The position numbers were made by a program, and so were the translations under genes. From Mycolicibacterium sp. BiH015 (GTDB taxonomy: Bacteria > Actinomycetota > Actinomycetes > Mycobacteriales > Mycobacteriaceae), in assembly GCF_027706845.1 (NCBI RefSeq), contig NZ_JAQGCZ010000010.1, positions 1-64,000 of the forward strand: a stretch of DNA of 64,000 nt, given 5' to 3'. This document shows positions 18,761 to 27,764 of the stretch, one piece after another (positions within the stretch are counted from its first letter, which is position 1; the number at the start of each line of letters is the position of its first letter). The notes under the pieces were generated by a model that saw only the letters and a list, made by a program, of their open reading frames with translations, was not told the DNA's origin and did no database searches.

Positions 18761-19625
18761 CGACGTCGAAGGTGCGATCGCGAGCGCCGGTGACTTCGTC
18801 GCCGCTTTCGACCCGGAGCTCGTCGTAACCTTCTCGCCCGACCACTACAACGGGTTCTTCTACCGGGCGATGCCACCGTTCTGCATCGGTACCGCTGCGC
18901 AGGGGGTGGGCGACTACGGCACCCACAAGGGGCCGCTCAACGTGCCCGCCGATCTGGCGACCGACTGTGCCCGCGCCGTTCTCGACGCCGATGTGGACAT
19001 TGCGATCTCGGCGGCGATGGACGTCGACCACGGAACCGTGCAGCCATTGCAGAAGCTCTTCGGTGACGTCACGGCCAAGCCTGTGGTCCCGGTGTTCATC
19101 AATTCGGTGGCTACTCCGCTCGGTCCCATGAGGCGGGCGCGGGCCCTCGGTGCGGCCGTCGGCGCCTATCTCGTCACCCTCGGCAAGCGGGTTCTGGTCG
19201 TCGGGTCCGGTGGGCTGTCCCACGATCCGCCGGTGCCGACGTTGGCGACCGCGCCGCCGGCGGCGCTGGAGCGGATCGTGCACGGTGCCCCGATGAGTCC
19301 GGAACAGCGGCGGGCACGCCAGGCGGCCGTGATCGAGGCGGCCCGTGACTTCGCCTCAGGCAGTAGTGGACTCGCACCGCTCAACCCCGAATGGGACCTC
19401 GCCTTCCTCGATCTTCTCGACACCGGCCGCCTGGCTGAGGTGGATGGCTGGGACAACGGGTGGATCGCCGCGCAGGCGGGAAATTCCGCGCATGAGGTCA
19501 GGACCTGGGTGGCGGCCTTCTCGGCCTTGGCCGCCCAGGGCGGCTACCAAACGGGCAGCCGGTTCTACCGGGCCGCACCGGAATTGATCGCCGGGTTCGC
19601 CATCAGAACGGCGGTGTGCTCGTGA
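18678..19625 (+). CDS. mhpB: Extradiol ring-cleavage dioxygenase, MhpB-like (LigB superfamily)
   Basis: A 315-residue class III extradiol dioxygenase, the same length as E. coli MhpB and clearly similar throughout. His118 (in MDVDHG) and His182 (in GGLSHDPP) match MhpB His115 and His179, the catalytic pair. DHYNGFF and the C-terminal THEIKTWVAAF-like HEVRTWVAAF are also shared. It opens a catechol next to one hydroxyl with Fe(II) and oxygen. The GTGA overlap at its end couples it to the KstD-like gene. Confidence 0.95.
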   Translation: MAQSEIALCCMSHSPLLNLPGPSQELLDDVEGAIASAGDFVAAFDPELVVTFSPDHYNGFFYRAMPPFCIGTAAQGVGDYGTHKGPLNVPADLATDCARAVLDADVDIAISAAMDVDHGTVQPLQKLFGDVTAKPVVPVFINSVATPLGPMRRARALGAAVGAYLVTLGKRVLVVGSGGLSHDPPVPTLATAPPAALERIVHGAPMSPEQRRARQAAVIEAARDFASGSSGLAPLNPEWDLAFLDLLDTGRLAEVDGWDNGWIAAQAGNSAHEVRTWVAAFSALAAQGGYQTGSRFYRAAPELIAGFAIRTAVCS

Positions 19626-21418
19626 CGGAGCAGAGCTTCGACGAGGTCGTCGACGTCCTGATCGTCGGCTCCGGCGGCGGCGGGATGACGGCCGCGCTTG
19701 CCGCAGACGCCGAGGGCCTCGACACCCTGGTGGTGGAGAAGTCCCCGAGATTCGGCGGATCGACGGCCCTGTCGGGTGGCGGGATATGGGTACCAGGCGC
19801 GCCGTCGCAGCGCCGGGAAGGTCACGTACCCGACCCCGACGCGGTGTTCACCTATCTGAAGGAGATCACCGGAGGGCTGGTGAGCGATGCGCGGCTGCGC
19901 AAGTATGTCGACGCTGCGCCAGAGATGATGGAGTTCCTCGAAAAGCTCAGCCCCTGGCTGGAGTTCGTCTGGAAGCCGGGTTACGCCGACTACTACCCGG
20001 AGTTACCGGGCGGCTCAGCGCTCGGCAGCACCATCAACGTCCCCGAGATCGACCTGCGCACGCTCGGCGACGAGGAGCAGAATCTCCTCGCGCCGCTCGC
20101 GCTGGCCCCGCGGGGTATCTGGTTCGCACCGAAAGATCTTCGACTGTTCTACCAGGTGCGCCAATCGTGGCGGGGCAAAGCTGTCCTTGTGAAACTCATC
20201 TGGCGGATGTTCCGCGCTCGGGTGTTCGGCGACCGGATGGCTGCCATCGGGCAGTCCCTTTCCGCACGGCTGCGGCTGGCGATGAAGCAGCAGGACATCC
20301 CGTTGTGGTTGAACGCCCCGATGACGGAGTTGATCACCGACGGCGACGGACCCCAGGCGCGGGTGGTCGGCGCGGTGGTCGAGAAGGACGGGCGAGCGTT
20401 GCGAATCCGCGTGACGCGTGGTGTCGTCCTGGCCAGTGGTGGCTTCGACCACGACATGGCTTGGCGACTGCAGCATCTGCCCGAGCTTGCCCGCGTCGGC
20501 GAGCTGGCCGGGCCCGGAAAGGACTGGAGTTTCGGCAATCCGGCGGCCATGGGCGACGGGATCAGAGCGGGGGAGAAGGTCGGCGGGGCCACCGAACTCC
20601 TCGACGAGGCCTGGTGGTTCCCTGCGATCTGCTGGCCGGACGGCCGCCTGCAGTTCATGCTGAACGAGCGGATGATGCCTGCTCAGTTCATCGTCAACGG
20701 AGCCGGAAAACGGTTCATCAACGAGGCGGCGCCTTATATGGACTTCGCCCACGCCATGATCGAGGGTGAACGCTCAGGAGTCACCCACATCCCGTGCTGG
20801 TTGATCACCGACATCCGGTCGTTTCACCGCTACGTGGTCGGCGGACACCTGCCGATTCCCAAGGTGCCGTTCGCCCCGGTGCCGACCGGCAGAAAAGTGC
20901 CCAGGGCGTGGCTTGAATCGGGTGTGGTCAAGACCGGCGGGAGCTGGGACGAACTGGCACGCGCGATCGGCGTCCCCGGCGACGAACTTCGCAACACTGC
21001 TGAACGCTTCAACGCGTTGGCGCGCACGGGACACGACGACGATTTCAATCGCGGCGACAGTGCCTACGACAACTATTACGGCGACCAGACTCTGCCGAAT
21101 CCCAACCTGCATCCTCTCGGCAAACCGCCCTATTACGCCTTCCAGATCATTCTCGGCGATCTCGGCACGTCGGGTGGGTTGCGCACCGACGAGTTCGCCC
21201 GGGTGCTGCGCTCCGATGACACCGTGATCGACGGGCTTTACGCCGTCGGGAATGTGTCGGCCGCGGTGATGGGCCGCAGCTACGCGGGAGCAGGCGCCAC
21301 CATCGGACCGGCGATGGCATTCGGGTACGTCGCGGCGAAGCACATCGCGAAGTCGCACACCGTCGCCCGCGCCACCACATCCTCAGCCATCGACCGCCCC
21401 GAAACTTCAAGGAGGTAA
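19622..21418 (+). CDS. KstD-like FAD-dependent dehydrogenase
   Basis: A 598-residue relative of 3-ketosteroid delta1-dehydrogenases, longer than the paralogue at 13690. The FAD motif GSGGGGM is near residue 16 and the C-terminal SYAGAGATIGPAMAFGY contains the catalytic-loop Tyr and Gly. A desaturase inside the same operon as a phenol hydroxylase and catechol dioxygenase suggests ring aromatisation before cleavage. The GTG at 19622 overlaps the dioxygenase stop. Confidence 0.9.
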   Translation: MTEQSFDEVVDVLIVGSGGGGMTAALAADAEGLDTLVVEKSPRFGGSTALSGGGIWVPGAPSQRREGHVPDPDAVFTYLKEITGGLVSDARLRKYVDAAPEMMEFLEKLSPWLEFVWKPGYADYYPELPGGSALGSTINVPEIDLRTLGDEEQNLLAPLALAPRGIWFAPKDLRLFYQVRQSWRGKAVLVKLIWRMFRARVFGDRMAAIGQSLSARLRLAMKQQDIPLWLNAPMTELITDGDGPQARVVGAVVEKDGRALRIRVTRGVVLASGGFDHDMAWRLQHLPELARVGELAGPGKDWSFGNPAAMGDGIRAGEKVGGATELLDEAWWFPAICWPDGRLQFMLNERMMPAQFIVNGAGKRFINEAAPYMDFAHAMIEGERSGVTHIPCWLITDIRSFHRYVVGGHLPIPKVPFAPVPTGRKVPRAWLESGVVKTGGSWDELARAIGVPGDELRNTAERFNALARTGHDDDFNRGDSAYDNYYGDQTLPNPNLHPLGKPPYYAFQIILGDLGTSGGLRTDEFARVLRSDDTVIDGLYAVGNVSAAVMGRSYAGAGATIGPAMAFGYVAAKHIAKSHTVARATTSSAIDRPETSRR

Positions 21419-21424
21419 GCAGAA

Positions 21425-22744
21425 ATGAAAATTTCCCTGTTCTACGAGTTCCCGCTGCCGCGTCCGTGGGGGGAAGACGACGAACATCAGCTGTTCCAGC
21501 ACGGTCTGGACGAGGTCGAACTCGCCGACAAAGCGGGCTTCTCCAAGGTGTGGCTCACCGAGCACCACTTCCTCGAGGAGTACTGCCATTCGACCGCGCC
21601 GGAGATGTTCCTGGCCGCGGCCAGCCAGCGCACGAAGAACATTCGGCTCGGCTTCGGCGTCATGCATCTACCGCCACCGATCAACCACCCCGCGCGTATC
21701 GCCGAGAGAGTCGCCACCTTGGACCATCTGTCCAACGGTCGCGTCGAATTCGGCACGGGAGAGGGGTCGTCGGTCGCTGAACTCGGCGGCTTCAACATCG
21801 ATCCCGCCGACAAGCGCACGATGTGGGAGGAGGCGCTCGAAGTTTCGATCCGCTGTATGACGGAGGCGCCGTTCACCGGCTTCAAGGGTGAGCACGTCGA
21901 GATGCCGGCCCGCAACGTGATCCCCAAGCCGCTGCAGAGCCCGCACCCGCCCGTGTGGGTCGCGTGCACACGCCCGTCGTCGGTCGGCATGGCCGCCGAG
22001 AAGGCAATCGGCGCACTGAGTTTCGCCTACACCGGCCCGGAGGCGCTCAAGGACCGCGTCGACGGCTACTACCGGGACTTCGAAGAGAAGGGCACGCCGG
22101 TCACTCCGGCGATCAACCCCAACCTGCTCGCCATCGGCGGCGACCTGTCGATGATGGTGGCCAAGACCGACGAGGAGGCGCTCAAGCGGCTCGGCATCGG
22201 CGGCGGTTTCTTCTCGTTCGGGATCATGCACTACTACCTGACCGGAATGCACACTCCCGGGCGCACCGGGGTGTGGGAGCTGTACCAGGACGCGGTCAAG
22301 GAGGACCCGACCCTGGCCTACGGCCCGGGCCGCGGCGCCATCGGTTCACCCGACACCGTCCGCGAGTTCCTGCGCGGCTACGAGGCCAGCGGTGTCGACG
22401 AGATCATCTTGCTGCTGAACCCGCGCAGTCACGAAGGCACGATGGAGTCCATCGAGATCATGGGCTCTGACATCTTGCCGGAGTTCATCGAACGCGACGA
22501 GAAGGCGGTCAAGGATAAGGCCAAGCGCCTCGAGCCGGTGATCGAGAAGGTCGAGGCACGCCGCCAAGATTGGGATGCACCGATGTTCGACGAGACGTAC
22601 GCGTTCGGCGGGTTGCCCACCGGCCGCGGCGGAAAGTTCACCGCAGGTGAGATCCCGGAGGCCATGGCCGAAATCAACGAGGGCCGTGTCAAGGCTGCGC
22701 AGGCGGAAAAGGATGCCAAAGCAGCCAAAGAAGCCGCGGGCTGA
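21425..22744 (+). CDS. LLM-class flavin-dependent monooxygenase
   Basis: A 439-residue luciferase-like protein with an unusual charged, Lys/Glu/Ala-rich C-terminal tail of about 60 residues. TEHHF, GTGEGSSVAEL and CTRPSSVGMAAEKAIG occupy family positions. Proteins of this size are usually FMNH2-dependent monooxygenases, for example Baeyer-Villiger types. The FMN reductase-like gene at 24591 could supply FMNH2. AAGGAGGTAAGCAGAA precedes the ATG, 6 bp after the KstD-like gene. Confidence 0.9.
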   Translation: MKISLFYEFPLPRPWGEDDEHQLFQHGLDEVELADKAGFSKVWLTEHHFLEEYCHSTAPEMFLAAASQRTKNIRLGFGVMHLPPPINHPARIAERVATLDHLSNGRVEFGTGEGSSVAELGGFNIDPADKRTMWEEALEVSIRCMTEAPFTGFKGEHVEMPARNVIPKPLQSPHPPVWVACTRPSSVGMAAEKAIGALSFAYTGPEALKDRVDGYYRDFEEKGTPVTPAINPNLLAIGGDLSMMVAKTDEEALKRLGIGGGFFSFGIMHYYLTGMHTPGRTGVWELYQDAVKEDPTLAYGPGRGAIGSPDTVREFLRGYEASGVDEIILLLNPRSHEGTMESIEIMGSDILPEFIERDEKAVKDKAKRLEPVIEKVEARRQDWDAPMFDETYAFGGLPTGRGGKFTAGEIPEAMAEINEGRVKAAQAEKDAKAAKEAAG

Positions 22745-22759
22745 GCGACACTCACCACC

Positions 22760-23599
22760 GTGGTGCAGATCGACGAACTGTTCCGCTACGACGGCCGGCG
22801 CGTGATCGTGACCGGCTGTGCGTCGGGTATCGGCGCGGCGCTGGTCAGATTGCTGGACGGGCTCGGGGCCGACGTGGTCGGCCTCGACGTCCGGCCCCCT
22901 GCAACGGATCTGGGGGTCGACGAGTTCCATGCCGTCGACCTGGCCGACGAGGGGTCGATCGCCGACGCGGCGGCCGCCGTCGACGGCCCGGTCCATGCGT
23001 TGTTCAACGTCGCCGGGGTCTCGTCGGGTATCAAAAATCCTTTGCGGGTCGTCACGATCAACTTCCTGGGCACCAGGAGGTTCACCGAGGCGATCACACC
23101 GCTGATGCCCTCGGGTTCGGCGATCGCCACCGTGTCGTCGTTGGCGGCGTCGCAGTATCTCACCAATGCGCGGGTGACACTGGGCCTCGTGGAAACCCGG
23201 TCGTTCAGCGAGGGCGTCGAGTGGTGTCGCCGCAACCCCGAAGCGCTCGCCGACGGCGGTTACCGCCTGTCCAAGGAGGCAACCATCCTCGACGGCATGC
23301 GCGCCGTCACGGCGCTGGGCGCCAAAGGTATTCGCATCAACTGCACAGCGCCGGGCGTGACGGATACCCCGATCCTCGACCAGTTGAGAAGCGCATACGG
23401 CCAGGGGTTCCTCGACTCCTTCCAGAATCCGCTGGGCCGTCACGCAGATGCCGACGAGCAGGCGAGCGTACTGGCGTTCCTCAACAGCGCGGCGGCCAGA
23501 CACATCACCGGCCACGTCATCTGGGTGGACGGCGGATCGGTCGCCGAACGGGTCTTCGGTGATCTGACCGACCGACAACGAACAAAGGACCCGACATGA
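22760..23599 (+). CDS. SDR, 3-alpha-hydroxysteroid dehydrogenase-like
   Basis: A 279-residue SDR with GCASGIG and catalytic YRLSK. It carries a long insertion before the catalytic Tyr (SLAASQYLTN to ALADGG) that is typical of 3-alpha-HSD/carbonyl reductases such as Comamonas HsdA. It would oxidise a ring hydroxyl to a ketone, upstream of KstD-like desaturation. It starts with GTG 15 bp after the LLM gene and overlaps the cyclase start (ATGA). Steroid specificity is not shown. Confidence 0.9.
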   Translation: MVQIDELFRYDGRRVIVTGCASGIGAALVRLLDGLGADVVGLDVRPPATDLGVDEFHAVDLADEGSIADAAAAVDGPVHALFNVAGVSSGIKNPLRVVTINFLGTRRFTEAITPLMPSGSAIATVSSLAASQYLTNARVTLGLVETRSFSEGVEWCRRNPEALADGGYRLSKEATILDGMRAVTALGAKGIRINCTAPGVTDTPILDQLRSAYGQGFLDSFQNPLGRHADADEQASVLAFLNSAAARHITGHVIWVDGGSVAERVFGDLTDRQRTKDPT

Positions 23600-24594
23600 C
23601 CGGCACCATGAGCGATTTCCGCAAGGCTGCCGACGAGGTCCGCAACTGGGGGCGGTGGGGCGACGATGACGAACTCGGGACGCTGAACTTCATCACGCCG
23701 GAGAAGGTCGCAGAGGCGGCCGGCCTGGTCAGCCGGGGCAAGGTCATCTCCCTCGGCGGTGACTTCAGCGCGGGAGGTCCGCAGGGCGCGTTCAAGTTCC
23801 GGCAGAACCCCGTGCACGTGATGACGGTCGACGGCGGCGATGCCTCGACTTTGGTGCGATACGGTCCCGAATGGCTTCGCAACGCGGTGGCCTCCGACGT
23901 CAGCGCGTTCTTCACCGACAACCCGTTCCGGTTCAACGACGACCTCATCGTCATGCCCCTGCAGGCCGCCACCCAGTGGGACGCGCTGTCGCATGTCTAT
24001 TACGAGGACAAGCTGTACAACGGTTTCCCGTCGGACTCGGTCACGAGCTTCGGTGCCTACCACCTCGGCATCGAGAAGGTCGACGCGAAAGGCATCACGT
24101 CACGCGGTGTTCTGCTCGACGTGGTGGCCCATCGGGGTGCCGACATCTTCTGCGAGCCCGGCCATCCGATCACGCCGGACGAACTCGACGAGATCGCGGC
24201 TGCGCAGAAGGTCGAAATCCGTTCCGGCGATATCGTCGTCGTGCACACCGGGTGGTGGACGCGCTTCCTGGAGACCGGTGATGGCGGTGCAGCCGGCTCA
24301 GGTCTGCATTGGACGTGCGCGTCATGGCTGCACCGGCACGAGGTGGCAGCGGTGGCTGCCGACAACCTGATGGTCGAGGATCCCGACCCCGCCAACGGGA
24401 TCGAGGGAACCTTCTTGCCGATGCACATGCTGTGCCTGCGGGACATGGGCCTGATGCTCGGTGAGTACTGGGATCTCGGACCGTTGGCCGCCGACTGCGC
24501 CGCCGACGGCATCTATGAATTTCAGCTCGTCGCATCGCCACTGAAAGTGGTTGGTGCGGTGGGCGCACCTGTCAGCCCGATTGCGATCAAGTGA
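23596..24594 (+). CDS. Cyclase-family (PF04199-type) metal hydrolase
   Basis: A 332-residue member of the kynurenine-formamidase/cyclase fold. These hydrolyse cyclic amides, lactones or formamides with a metal bound by an HxGTHxDxPxH-type motif. Here the corresponding stretch reads QAATQWDALSHV: the two leading histidines are glutamines while Asp and the last His remain. The change is characteristic of a divergent branch, so metal type and activity are uncertain. It sits between an SDR and an FMN reductase in a tight operon. Confidence 0.85.
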   Translation: MTGTMSDFRKAADEVRNWGRWGDDDELGTLNFITPEKVAEAAGLVSRGKVISLGGDFSAGGPQGAFKFRQNPVHVMTVDGGDASTLVRYGPEWLRNAVASDVSAFFTDNPFRFNDDLIVMPLQAATQWDALSHVYYEDKLYNGFPSDSVTSFGAYHLGIEKVDAKGITSRGVLLDVVAHRGADIFCEPGHPITPDELDEIAAAQKVEIRSGDIVVVHTGWWTRFLETGDGGAAGSGLHWTCASWLHRHEVAAVAADNLMVEDPDPANGIEGTFLPMHMLCLRDMGLMLGEYWDLGPLAADCAADGIYEFQLVASPLKVVGAVGAPVSPIAIK

Positions 24595-25193
24595 GTGGTG
24601 ACATGACCAGTACCAACCAACCGTTCATCGTCGGTCTCGGCGGAACACTGCGGGCCAACTCGTCGACCGAGCGGGCGCTGCGCTACTGCCTTGAGGCGGT
24701 CGAGAAGCAGGGCGGGCGAACCCGACTGTTCGCCGCCGAGGAACTCGATCTACCGATGTATGCACCGCATGAACTCGAACGCACCCCGGGCGCACTGGAA
24801 TTGGTCAAGACACTGCGCGACGCCGACGCGGTCGTCGTCGGTTCGCCCGGCTACCACGGGGCGGTGTCCGGACTGGTCAAGAATGCGCTCGACTACATCG
24901 AAGACCTTCGCGAGGATCCGCGGGTCTATCTCGACAACACGCCCTGGGGCTGCATCAGCTGTGCCTACGGTTGGCAGGCCGCGGTGGGCACCCTGACGCA
25001 GTTGCGCAGCATCGGTCATGCCCTGCGGGCTTGGCCTACACCGCTGGGGGTGGCGATCAACTCGGCAGAGCCGATCTGGGATTCCTCTGGTGCTCTCGCC
25101 GACACCGACCAGGGTAAGACCGTCGCGAACCAACTCGAACTGCTCGCGAGCCAGGTTCTGGCCTTCGCGCAGACGAGCAGGGAAACGACGTGA
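24591..25193 (+). CDS. NADPH-dependent FMN reductase-like flavoprotein
   Basis: A 200-residue flavodoxin-fold protein. The N-terminal phosphate loop is GGTLRANSSTERAL and a GSPGYHGAVSGLVKNALDYI segment binds the isoalloxazine, as in SsuE/ArsH-like FMN reductases. It could supply FMNH2 to the LLM monooxygenase at 21425. The GTG at 24591 overlaps the cyclase stop; an ATG at 24603 in the same frame is an alternative start. Confidence 0.9.
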   Translation: MSGDMTSTNQPFIVGLGGTLRANSSTERALRYCLEAVEKQGGRTRLFAAEELDLPMYAPHELERTPGALELVKTLRDADAVVVGSPGYHGAVSGLVKNALDYIEDLREDPRVYLDNTPWGCISCAYGWQAAVGTLTQLRSIGHALRAWPTPLGVAINSAEPIWDSSGALADTDQGKTVANQLELLASQVLAFAQTSRETT

Positions 25194-25197
25194 GAGC

Positions 25198-26028
25198 GTG
25201 ACGTTCGAATCCAGGTCTGTGCTCATCGACGGGTTGACCACCGGGTATCTCGAAGCGGGACAAGGAGATCCGGTCGTTCTGCTGCACGGCGGTGAGTTCG
25301 GAGCCAATGCCAGGATCGGGTGGGAGCACACCATCGGCGCACTGGCGCAGCGCTACCGCGTGCTGGCGCCCGACATGCTGGGCTTCGGTGAATCGGCCAA
25401 AGTCGTGGACTTCACCGATGGTCGCGGCCTGCGAATCCGCCACATCGCGCGGTTCTGCGAGGCGATGGGCGTGACGTCAGCCCATTTCGTCGGAAACTCC
25501 ATGGGCGCGATCAACCTTCTGGTCGACGCCACGTCGGATGCGCCGGTGCTGCCCGTCCGCAGTATCGTCGCGATCTGCGGCGGCGGCGAGATCGAACGTA
25601 ACGAGCACGTCAGTGCACTCTACGACTACGACGCCACCTTCGAAGGAATGCGCCGTATCGTCACCGCGCTATTCGCCGCCGATTCCTATCCGGAGGACGG
25701 CCACTACGTGCGGAGGCGCTACGAGTCGAGTATCGCCCCGGGTGCGTGGGAGTCGCTGGCGGCGGCCAGGTTTCGCCGCCCGGGGCTCGAACCCCCCGCC
25801 TCTCCCAGCAGCGCGCGCGCCTACGACCGGATAGCGGTACCCACTCTGGTGGTAGAAGGCGGACAGGACAAGCTCCTGCCGACGGGCTGGGCAGCCGAGA
25901 TAGCCGGGCAGATCGAACACGGTCGATCGGCGGTGATCGACGGAGCCGGGCACTGCCCGCAGATCGAACAGCCGCAGATCACCAACGAGCTTCTGCTGGA
26001 TTTCCTTGAAGGGATCGCCGATGACTGA
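25198..26028 (+). CDS. Alpha/beta hydrolase
   Basis: A 276-residue alpha/beta hydrolase. HGGEFG forms the oxyanion loop, Ser sits in GNSMGA, the acid region is VVEGGQDKL and His is in GAGHCPQIE. It resembles meta-cleavage product hydrolases and esterases, and is the second such enzyme in the window after 16176. The GTG at 25198 lies 4 bp after the FMN reductase. The 3' end overlaps the next SDR start by 8 bp. An ester or a C-C bond could be the target. Confidence 0.88.
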   Translation: MTFESRSVLIDGLTTGYLEAGQGDPVVLLHGGEFGANARIGWEHTIGALAQRYRVLAPDMLGFGESAKVVDFTDGRGLRIRHIARFCEAMGVTSAHFVGNSMGAINLLVDATSDAPVLPVRSIVAICGGGEIERNEHVSALYDYDATFEGMRRIVTALFAADSYPEDGHYVRRRYESSIAPGAWESLAAARFRRPGLEPPASPSSARAYDRIAVPTLVVEGGQDKLLPTGWAAEIAGQIEHGRSAVIDGAGHCPQIEQPQITNELLLDFLEGIADD

Positions 26029-26854
26029 ACTGGCCGGCAAGGTTGCGATCGTCACGGGCGGTGCGTCCGGTATCGGCCGCGGGATCGCCGAGAGATTTGC
26101 CGCCGAGGGCGCGCATGTGGTGGTGGCCGACGTTCGCGACGACCTCGGTGAACGGCTGGTTGACCAGCTCGATTCGACCGGGGCGAAAGTCGTGTACCGG
26201 CATACCGATGTCGGTGAGCAGACTCAGGTCGCCGAGCTGGTCGAGGCGGCGGTCTCGACCTTCGGCGGTCTGCATGTGATGGTGAACAACGCCGGTATCT
26301 CCAGCCTGCTGCGCAAGGGACTCTTCCACGAGGACTTCGAGGAGTTCGACCGCGTCATGCGCGTGAACCTCCTCGGCCTGATGGCGGGCACGCGTGACGC
26401 CGCGCGGCACATGGCTGACAACGGCGGCGGATCGATCATCAACCTCGGTTCGATCGGTGGCATTCAGGCCGGTGGCGGCGTATCGACCTATCGGGCGTCC
26501 AAAGCCGCCATCATCCACTTCACCAAGTGCGCGGCCATCGAGCTTGCGCACTACGACGTCCGGGTGAACTGCCTTGCGCCGGGCAACATCCCGACGCCGA
26601 TTCTCGCGACGTCGGCGACGGACGAGGACCGCGAGCGGCTCGAGCGTTTCGAAGCACGGATCCGTCAGCAGATGCGCGACGACAGACCCCTCAAACGAGA
26701 GGGCACCGCAGACGACGTCGCGGAGGCCGCGCTGTATCTCGCGACGGACCGTTCTCGCTACGTGACCGGGATCGTGCTGCCCGTCGACGGCGGCACCGTG
26801 GCCGGCAAGGTGATCGTCCGCAAGCCGCGGGAAAACCCCGACGGCCAAGGGTGA
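26021..26854 (+). CDS. Short-chain dehydrogenase/reductase
   Basis: A 277-residue classical SDR with GGASGIG, NNAG and catalytic YRASK. GAAGGGATCGCCG precedes the ATG, which lies inside the hydrolase stop region. It closes the run of coupled genes from 16176. The C-terminal VDGGTVAGKVIVRKP extension is longer than in minimal FabG proteins. Probably an alcohol or hydroxyacyl dehydrogenase of the same pathway; substrate unknown. Confidence 0.9.
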   Translation: MTELAGKVAIVTGGASGIGRGIAERFAAEGAHVVVADVRDDLGERLVDQLDSTGAKVVYRHTDVGEQTQVAELVEAAVSTFGGLHVMVNNAGISSLLRKGLFHEDFEEFDRVMRVNLLGLMAGTRDAARHMADNGGGSIINLGSIGGIQAGGGVSTYRASKAAIIHFTKCAAIELAHYDVRVNCLAPGNIPTPILATSATDEDRERLERFEARIRQQMRDDRPLKREGTADDVAEAALYLATDRSRYVTGIVLPVDGGTVAGKVIVRKPRENPDGQG

Positions 26855-26868
26855 ACCGATTAAATCAG

Positions 26869-26885
26869 TCGCTTGACTTAAGCGA
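26869..26885. promoter_or_regulatory. TCGCTT-N5-AAGCGA palindrome before a TetR gene
   Basis: Perfect 6-bp arms lie 22 bp before the chosen TetR start and just before an alternative GTG at 26887. The position is what is expected of an autoregulatory TetR operator. It does not resemble the GAGAAT motif. Confidence 0.5.
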
Positions 26886-26907
26886 TGTGACCGGGTTCAC
26901 TGATCAC

Positions 26908-27561
26908 GTGACGACAGCGAGGACGGTCCGAGCCGACCGCGCCACCACGACGCAAGAGGCGATCCTGAAGGCCGCGGAACGGCTCTACGCCGAGCACGGT
27001 GTCTATGCGGTGTCCAACCGGCAGGTGAGCGAAGCCGCGGGGCAGGGGAACAATGCGGCCGTCGGCTATCACTTCGGGACCAAGACCGATCTCGTACGGG
27101 CGATCGAGCAGAAGCACCGCGCCTCGATCGAGTTGTTGCTCGAACGGATGGTGGCTGACACCGGCGACTCCGAGGAGTTACGCGACTGGATCGCCTGCCT
27201 GGTCTGCTCGCTCACCGAACACCTGGCTCAGCTCGGGAACCCGACGTGGTACGCGCGCTTCGCAGCCCAAGCCCTGGCGGATCCGGCGTACCAGAAGGTG
27301 GTCGTCCGCGACGCACTGGCGTCGCCGTCTCTCGTCCGCGTCGTCGACGGCATCACGCGATGCCTGCCCGATCTGCCGATGGCCGTCGTCGTCGAGCGCA
27401 ACATCATGGCCCGAAACCTGCTGGTGCACACCTGCGCTGACTTCGAGCGGGCGTTCGCCGACGGCGCCGACCTGCCGCGAACATCCTGGCGCGCAGTCGG
27501 ATCCGGCCTCATCGATGCGATCGTCGGCCTGTGGCGATCACCTGTGACGGAGCTGCCCTGA
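26908..27561 (+). CDS. TetR-family transcriptional regulator
   Basis: A 217-residue regulator. The helix-turn-helix is in the first 60 residues (SNRQVSEAAGQGNNAAVGYHFGTKTDLV), followed by a long ligand domain of the TetR_C-33 or similar kind. It is followed 1 bp later by a ferredoxin and then a P450, which it likely controls. The start is GTG at 26908, with GTG at 26887 as the alternative; neither has a clear ribosome-binding site. The palindrome at 26869-26885 is the candidate operator. Confidence 0.88.
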   Translation: MTTARTVRADRATTTQEAILKAAERLYAEHGVYAVSNRQVSEAAGQGNNAAVGYHFGTKTDLVRAIEQKHRASIELLLERMVADTGDSEELRDWIACLVCSLTEHLAQLGNPTWYARFAAQALADPAYQKVVVRDALASPSLVRVVDGITRCLPDLPMAVVVERNIMARNLLVHTCADFERAFADGADLPRTSWRAVGSGLIDAIVGLWRSPVTELP

Positions 27562-27562
27562 C

Positions 27563-27757
27563 ATGTTGGTCACCGTCGATCAGGACAAGTGCGTCTCCTC
27601 CGGCCAGTGCGTGCTGAACGCCATGGAGGTGTTCGACCAGCGTGACGAGGACGGCGTCGTCGAACTGCTCATCCCTGAGCCCGGACCGGAATACGCCCAG
27701 AAGACCAGAAACGCCGCGGCCGCGTGCCCGGCCCTGGCGATCCACATCGAGGAGTGA
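27563..27757 (+). CDS. [3Fe-4S]-type ferredoxin, P450 redox partner
   Basis: A 64-residue ferredoxin with cysteines at 10, 16 and 55 (CX5C...CP), the three-cysteine pattern of mycobacterial [3Fe-4S] ferredoxins. It lies 7 bp upstream of a cytochrome P450, the classical arrangement in which such ferredoxins pass electrons to the P450. No ferredoxin reductase is nearby, so a chromosomal reductase elsewhere would be used. Confidence 0.95.
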   Translation: MLVTVDQDKCVSSGQCVLNAMEVFDQRDEDGVVELLIPEPGPEYAQKTRNAAAACPALAIHIEE

Positions 27758-27764
27758 CTGACCC

